In this document: in pieces, positions 58,441 to 64,000 of the stretch | Layout of the letters: each line of letters begins with the position of its first letter | Position numbering within the stretch: the stretch's first letter is position 1 | Assembly (NCBI GenBank): GCA_963575645.1 | Contig: OY754469.1 | Span: 49,372,753-49,436,752, forward strand | Source of the DNA: Xanthostigma xanthostigma | Taxonomy: Eukaryota > Arthropoda > Insecta > Raphidioptera > Raphidiidae | Direction of reading: 5' to 3' | Length of the DNA stretch: 64,000 nucleotides | Made by a program: the position numbers and the translations under genes | The notes under the pieces: model-generated | Database searches by the model: none | What the model saw: the letters and a program-made list of their open reading frames with translations, nothing else | What the model was told of the DNA's origin: nothing

Positions 58441-59279
58441 CAGTTGACCCGCGATAAACCGACAAAAGTTTTGCGAGGCGGTGTCGGATGACCGAATTTG
58501 TCGGACTATAGAGTACTGATCAATTGTAGTCCAGAACTTTTTTGAAAAGATGTACCGTGTAATCCGGCAAATTACATAACTATAAAAATTGCAGAAGATC
58601 AAATACTACATAATCATCATATAGGTATATTAATACGCTAAGGTTAAAGATGTTTGCCTCCCTTTTTAAAAAAAACCTCACAATTTCTCCACATAAATTA
58701 TATATCATTTATAGATAATTGCTTGCTCTACTGACATCGACAACTAAAAATTGTATTATTGCTTTTGTTTTTGTAAATTAATACAGCAACGCTGAACAAC
58801 GTCTGCCATCTGACGGCTTTAATTTTGAAACACCGTTAACACTTCGATCTGTCATCTGACCTTCATATTGTAAATACTGCATACTGCCATCTGACGGCTT
58901 TAATTTTGAAACAGCGAGCAACGCTGAACAACGTCACAGCAATGCTGCATGATACCATCTGACGGCTTAGCTCAACGCTTTTGCTACTTGCGCCTCTATA
59001 TGACAATTTTAGTAAAATATTTCTTCGATCTGTCATCTGAGCTTCATATTGTAATACAACAAAAAGAAGAACGTTATAAGCAGTGTGCAAAATTAGAAAC
59101 GAATTGAATACCTGCAATCATATTTAAAAAATAATTTTGTAAAGTTATAATTATTATACTTATTTAGTGCGAATAATTCGCACAGGTCACTCTAGTGTAC
59201 GATATAGGACTTACATAATTAAACTACTGTTATAGGCATGTCGGATTATAAGGGATGCCGGATTACCGCGGGTCAACTG
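58441..59279. mobile_element. pogo/Tigger-like element with nested insertion
   Basis: CAGTTGACCCGCG at the left and CGCGGGTCAACTG at the right, with TA on both sides. The own sequence is only about 270 bp (CCGGCAAATTACA, GCCGGATTACCG); the rest is the nested Helitron-like element. Confidence 0.9.
58629..59195 (+). mobile_element. Helitron-like element, family Hx, copy 3, nested
   Basis: Plus-strand 3' end GTGCGAATAATTCGCAC, AGGTCACT, CTAG before T. Inserted into the pogo-like element, which gives its exact boundaries: ATTAATACGC at 58629 and CTAG at 59195. Confidence 0.75.
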
Positions 59280-59971
59280 TACGTTGTTTTTGTAAGTCTA
59301 AGAGTGGTGTGGCGCTATCCTGTACACTCTTTTGTTGCAATCGTCTTTAAATGCGAATTTGATGTCGTTGGTAAGTGATAAAAACAAAGCATTTTTAATC
59401 ACGGACCCAATTTTACGCTTGAATTTTTTCTAGTATAAATTAATAAAAAATCAGTAGCTTTGCAATTTAGTTTGATGGATTCTAAAATTAAAAGACATTG
59501 GCGTTTAGATGCTTCGAAATTATTTAAACAATGATGAATTATTGAAAGATTGTTGTATCAAATTTTATCAATTAACCCAATCTGTGTGAATGTCTGACAG
59601 CCCCTCGTATATATATTAGGCGTACTCTATGGCAGGGCTATCCAGCAAACACAGCAAGCGCACTCTGACTTTTGCCATATCATGAATTATAAGTGAGGTG
59701 TGTTTGAAATGTAATGCGTTACCAATAAGCTAGAAACACTTTCTACATGTCCAGAACATCCAAACATTGACGGCAGTAAAGAGACTGATTTTTTAAATTG
59801 AAAAAATAAACTTAGTCATTTTACTGTGGTCAGTATTTGGACGGCCGCTGCACACGAGGTCATGCAGTTCATCCTAGAATAATTTTTGTTTTTACACTAG
59901 TCCTGGATCTAGTCTTCCCATAGTTTGGATATCCTCATGAACTCCAGAAGATTGGTGACTAGTTTTAGAAA
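59280..59971. other. Unassigned interval
   Basis: No gene seen. Confidence 0.3.
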
Positions 59972-60371
59972 ATTTCTTGGGAACAATAGCATTAAAACAT
60001 TTTATTTGTCAACGTTTCGACTAAATCGAGTCTTTTTCAATACATATATTAGAAATCGTGTCCATCGATACAATTATTAATAAGAATCGCAGGATTGTGG
60101 ACAAAAAGTAATTAATGTTTATTTTCATAATTATTATTGTTTTAAATTTTCACATTAATTGTACTTGAAAAAGTCTAAATTTATAGACGAAACGTCGTAC
60201 ATTGAATAAAGAACTTTTTGTCCACAATCCTGCGATTCTTATTAATAATTGTATCGATGGACACGATTTCTAATATATGTATTGAAAAAGACTCGATTTA
60301 GTCGAAACGTTGGCAAATAAAATGTTTTAATTAAACACACTGCATTAGAAGTCTATTGTTCCCAAGAAATT
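59972..60371. repeat. Foldback adjoining a LINE fragment
   Basis: AATTTCTTGGGAACAATAG (59972) and CTATTGTTCCCAAGAAATT (60353) are inverted, as are GAAATCGTGTCCATCGATAC and GTATCGATGGACACGATTTC. Both arms carry TTGAAAAAGACTCGATTTAG with TCGAAACG, and the loop holds GTCTAAATTTATAGACGAAA. Confidence 0.85.
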
Positions 60372-60862
60372 ATCTAAATATAAAATAGACAGATTGCTTA
60401 AACAATTGGTGACTAGATTGTCCTGAGGAGTTACTCTGCTCTTATCAATGTATCCAAAGATGGTTGTCCTCCTGTAGACTAGGGCCTCGCATTCGAACCG
60501 TAAATGGTTGGCTGTTTCGTCCTCCAATTCAAAAATCTACACTGTGTCGATTCCTGGCGTATCCCCATTGTGTATAGACGCTTCCTCAGGGGTGCATGAA
60601 ACTCAGTCACTTTCCTGAGTTTAAGTCTACTGAGTTTGATCAAGTTCTTTCTAAGCCTGTTTGAAGGGTTTTCAATGTAAATTTCCTGGATTCCAGTGGT
60701 TTGCTGATTGCGGGCCCAGATTTTGACAGTTTGTTGAATATTTTATGTACGTATAATTTCCACCAACCGCTTCTGGTCCAATGAACTTCGCTCCTTGTCC
60801 AGCAAGGCTATTTGCCATATCATTGCCCCAGATTCCGTCCTGACCCGGTATCCACAATCGGT
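60345..60862 (-). pseudogene. LINE RNase H domain and C-terminal end, decayed
   Basis: Minus-strand WIPGQDGIWGNDMANSLAGQ followed by GAKFIGPEAVGG is the end of the RNase H domain found in I/R1/Loa-type LINEs (usual V-P-G-H-x-G-I-x-G-N-E-x-A-D). Farther on comes EDETANHLRFECEALVYRR, the zinc-knuckle-like C-terminal pattern. Several frame changes and stops lie between them. The catalytic His is Gln and Asp is Asn here, further decay. Confidence 0.75.
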
Positions 60863-60867
60863 TAGTT

Positions 60868-61068
60868 TTGCCGCTAGAAACACTGCTGCGACTTGGGCTG
60901 GCTGTCGTGCGGGTTACGTCACTGCGGGCTCGCCTGAGAGCTCACAAAATGGATTTCGAAATTAGCACCGGGACTATTTTTCTTGCTTGTTCGTCTGATT
61001 GCAGGAACCAATCAGGCAACAGTATCTTGTCACGTGGGTACCATGGACAAACGCCCACAAACAAAACT
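60868..61068 (+). repeat. Dispersed repeat, family D, copy 3
   Basis: GGGTTACGTCACTGCGGGCT, AAAATGGATTTCGAAATTAG, CAGTATCTTGTCACGTGGG and ATGGACAAACGCCCACAAAC, in the same order as copy 2. Confidence 0.75.
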
Positions 61069-62095
61069 TAGTTTAGTGAGCTGTGGTGGACTCAGACAAA
61101 AGTAATTTTGAAACGACAAAAAGCGGGGAATTGTCCTTTTACAGGAACGTATTTTTTTAACAGTATCGAATCTATTCACTTTTCGATATCGTTGCCCCAT
61201 TGGTTCCGTTGGCAGTTAACTGTGACCCCTTCGCGCGACTTCTATCGGCCTACCGTCCCACTACTCTAACGTCCTACCAACTTACAGCAAACTACGACAT
61301 ACTATTAATTAGTAATGCAACACTCATACCAACATACGGGGCAGCCACTACCCTAACAGGGCAGAAACGGGAACAGAATATTCGATATATAAATAGGTAA
61401 TACCAACCTACAAAAATAAACAGAGCTGTGCATATGTATCGTAAGCACAAAAAATAATAGGAGATACAACAAAATATACTTTTATAATAATTAATTATTT
61501 GGGAGCTCTTTAAATTATATATAGCAAAATGTATACACGCGATCAGTTGTCAAATTGGATAAATTATGCCAGATTTAAAACTGAATGTTCGCATTTACGA
61601 ATATCGGCAACGGATATTCGTATTCGTCTAAAAATAAACACTCGTTACATCACTAATATAGCTATACCATAATACCATTACACAGTATTATTTATAATAT
61701 GCATGTTTAATGTTTATATATATTATAAAATACCAGTCGCTAGCAGCTAATTGTTTAATCACTTTGATCAACCTCTCTTTTTGATCCTCAAGTAATTAAT
61801 TTTTCAATTAACTCGAGCGACATTTTACGTAATTGATTCTTTTTGATAGAAGTAGGTATATTTTATTTATTTTTATAATAAATTGTTACCTGTATTAATT
61901 TAATAAATGTTTACATTGTCTCGGACGACCCTTCATTTTTTTTTACCAGTAAATGCAAATTAATCTTCTCTAAAAATATGTTTTTGAAAAAAGTCTCGTT
62001 TTTACGTAAGAGTTAATTTGTTTAATAATATTAAAAGTTTTAAACACAGGATACTTTCAAAAACATTTATTATAAGATTTGAAATTATTTATGAA
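61069..62095. other. Unassigned interval
   Basis: The 66-codon plus frame at 61200-61400 has no recognised domain. Otherwise AT-rich spacer. Confidence 0.3.
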
Positions 62096-62360
62096 GTGAA
62101 AACTTCTTTAGCGGCGTTGTACACTTTTTTTGTAATGGGTAAAAAATGTTAAACTCGCGTCAGGCGTCAGGACACGTGGCCTGATCGAAAATTCGTAAGA
62201 CGAAAACTTTTATTTATACAACGTTAGACATCTAGCGTTGAAATATTGTACATAAAAATGCAATCTATGATACAAACCATTTTGACCGAAAATTCGTAAG
62301 GCGTTAATATTCAAGTTTTCACTTCTGCCGGCACTCCCGGAGTGCAAATCTTTTTTTTTT
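62096..62360 (-). mobile_element. Element with 86-bp unit, inverted copy
   Basis: CTTCTTTAGCGGCGTTGTAC, one unit TCAGGACACGTGGCCTGATC (here without the mismatch at the palindrome centre), a partial second one (GACCGAAAATTCGTAAG) and CGGCACTCCCGGAGTGC at the end. Confidence 0.8.
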
Positions 62361-62778
62361 ATTCTAGAGATGCACCGAAATTCGATTCACATCGGCATGA
62401 AACATTAATTACGCGAGTAAAATTTGCACTTGACCGATTTTTTTTCTAGTTTAATTTTACTATTTTTAAGTTGATGTTTTAAAATGTTAGAACTGCAAGA
62501 ACAGAAAACGTATTACAAAGTTGTTGAAATTAGTCAACACTTAAAAGAAAACATTTCATTTATTAAATTTACCAGTGTCTGAAGGAAACAACTCACATTG
62601 GACAAAAAAATGTAGAAAAGTAAATTCTTTGTAATTATTCAAGAAAAATGTTATATCTGTCTAATATAAGTAAACGTTGTCAGGACTCAAGATGCAGGGT
62701 TGGGAAGTATGTCCTTCTTTATGTGCGAAGATATGATAATAAAGGTTCGTTTACATTAATTATTTATCAGTTAAAACA
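62361..62778. other. Unassigned spacer
   Basis: No gene. Confidence 0.3.
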
Positions 62779-63325
62779 GCGGTCGGCAACCTTTTAGCAA
62801 ACAAGGGCCACATAGTGGCAAATTGAAATAAAGACGGGCCGCACTTGTTCATAATTTTAATAATAGGTAAGTATTTGTGATATTAAAAATTCGAAAACAT
62901 TTTGTTTGAATTTTATTAAAAATTTAACTGAGAACTTCAAAATAGAACTGTTCTTTTACAAAAATTAGTGTGACGTTTGAATTGTATTTGAGTGGCTATT
63001 TTTTGTGTATTAGATTCCAGGTTTGTAGTTGCAATTCGTAGAATAGCGGTCAAATGCTCATCTGTGAGACGAGAGCATAATTATTTTTTCTGTAATTGAG
63101 AATCGAAAAGGTTTGTTCGCATAAGTAAGTACTACCAAAAATTGTAATTAATTGCAGAGCAAACCTTTTCAATTCGTCAAAATTAGATGCCAAACTGACA
63201 CACAATTTAACAAGATCTTTGATTTCAAAGAAAGAGTTTTTGAAAGTATCATTAAATTGGAGATCAATCACGTTCATTTGTAAATGACTCGGTACATCTT
63301 CAATATCACAAGAAAGGAACACCTA
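62779..63325 (-). mobile_element. hAT element, 3' part
   Basis: The terminal CAGCGGTCGGCAACCTTTTA (about 62779) is a hAT-type end and is followed by GCCACATAGTGGC and GGGCCGCAC. The transposase C-terminus lies upstream of it on the minus strand. The element is cut off at 63326 by a foldback, and its 5' end is not in the window. Confidence 0.8.
62925..63322 (-). pseudogene. hAT transposase, C-terminal dimerisation domain, frameshifted
   Basis: About 80 residues from EDVPSHLQMNVIDLQFNDTF through LQLITIFGSTYLCEQTFSIL, the hallmark block of the hAT dimerisation region (FGSTYxCEQxFS) as in the GTF2IRD2/ZBED-like group. A one-base frame change after NNYA then gives SRLTDEHLTAILRIATTNLE, the next conserved block, up to the natural end. 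The catalytic domain is missing. No longer functional. Confidence 0.85.
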
Positions 63326-63612
63326 TAAATTGTCGACCAATTTTTTTTTCAGACAATATATTGACACAAAAAAAAATATAAATCAATAATACAAAATATG
63401 ACGTTTCGATCTGGGTTTAGATCTTCGTCAGAAGTATCTAAAACTAAAATAATTAGTAAAATCTACTTATTTTATAATAGAACGGAGAAGTTAATACTCG
63501 CAAAATTATGAAAAATTATAATTGTGTCAATATAATATTAAATAGTCTGAAAAAAAAAATAGTCGACAATTTTATTTTTTTGAAAAATGTTATTCAGACG
63601 TTAATCAAAGAT
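63326..63612. repeat. Foldback element, family A, copy 3
   Basis: AAATTGTCGACCAATTTTTT on the left and TAGTCGACAATTTTATTT on the right. On the minus strand CTGACGAAGATCTAAACCCA is followed by GATCGAAACGTC at about 63437-63400, the best-preserved hammerhead-like motif of the family. Confidence 0.75.
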
Positions 63613-63688
63613 TTGAATAATAATAATAATTATTATTATTTTTCGAAAATATTTACGAAACAAAAGGATGTTTTAATAGTATATTACA

Positions 63689-64000
63689 CCACACTGGCCG
63701 AAAGTTTAGTATCCTTGCAGAGTAAGGATATCAAACTTTCGGCCAGTGTGGTGTATACTATTTTTCTTCTTATACCTCAGTCGTAAGTACGCTTATTAAA
63801 AACATTAATTAATTAGTCACTTATTAACTACATAAAAACACAGATAAATTCTAAGCAAGCAGTTTTGAGTTTATAATACGTAAAAACACGAATGACATCT
63901 GTTCGCGACTATTAGCTAAAATGTTATAGGGTTGCTATGGGAACGACATCTTAACAACAGTTGATAGGTGTTTTTTTCTTTACAGCCGTCCGAACGTACG
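63689..64000 (+). repeat. Dispersed repeat, family G, copy 5, cut by the window end
   Basis: CACCACACTGGCCGAAAGTT and AACTTTCGGCCAGTGTGGTG form a palindromic end (63689-63757). Then CAGTCGTAAGTACGCTTATT and GTTCGCGACTATTAGCTAAA follow as in copy 2. It continues beyond the window. Confidence 0.75.

Overview
This is an AT-rich, gene-poor stretch of an animal genome, most likely an insect. The clearest evidence is a complete four-exon UDP-glucuronosyltransferase-type (UGT) gene of insect style on the minus strand (18748-22117). Its exon layout (one long first exon, then about 220, 220 and 285 nt) and the abundance of hAT, PIF/Harbinger, pogo, Helitron and tRNA-headed SINE copies fit a beetle or another TE-rich insect. 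The order is an inference from general resemblance only.

Only two genes look functional. The first is the UGT gene. The second is a minus-strand gene at 26480-29808 with a 977-codon terminal exon and at least one spliced upstream exon. It encodes an unrecognised Ser/Glu-rich protein with a tandem internal duplication of about 165 residues and a folded-looking C-terminal domain of about 290 residues. No link between the two genes is visible beyond proximity and shared strand.

Region by region: 1-18.7 kb is almost entirely transposon relics (MITEs, foldback elements, a Harbinger element with a nested hAT element that still has an exact 8-bp target duplication, an 86-bp tandem array, SINEs). 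18.7-22.2 kb is the UGT gene, whose third intron holds two transposons. 22.2-26.4 kb is MITE-rich spacer. 26.5-29.8 kb is the unrecognised gene. 30-64 kb is repeats again: Helitrons carrying a tRNA-Lys-derived segment, a Helitron-like family in three copies, a TATCGATA-rich 68-bp satellite, a SINE split by a long palindrome, a foldback with tRNA-Gly-like sequence in both arms, LINE 3' ends with microsatellite tails, a pogo/Tigger element with a nested insertion, and a decayed hAT transposase.

The most unusual signals are the hammerhead-like motif (CTGANGA, short stem-loop, GAAACG) that recurs in several different foldback families; the Harbinger element sitting about 5 bp inside the UGT intron 3 donor site; the tRNA sequences carried inside Helitron and foldback elements; and the 977-codon orphan exon. 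No CRISPR array, bona fide rRNA gene, virus or toxin gene was seen. Nothing was computed: similarity statements come from reading the sequence by eye.
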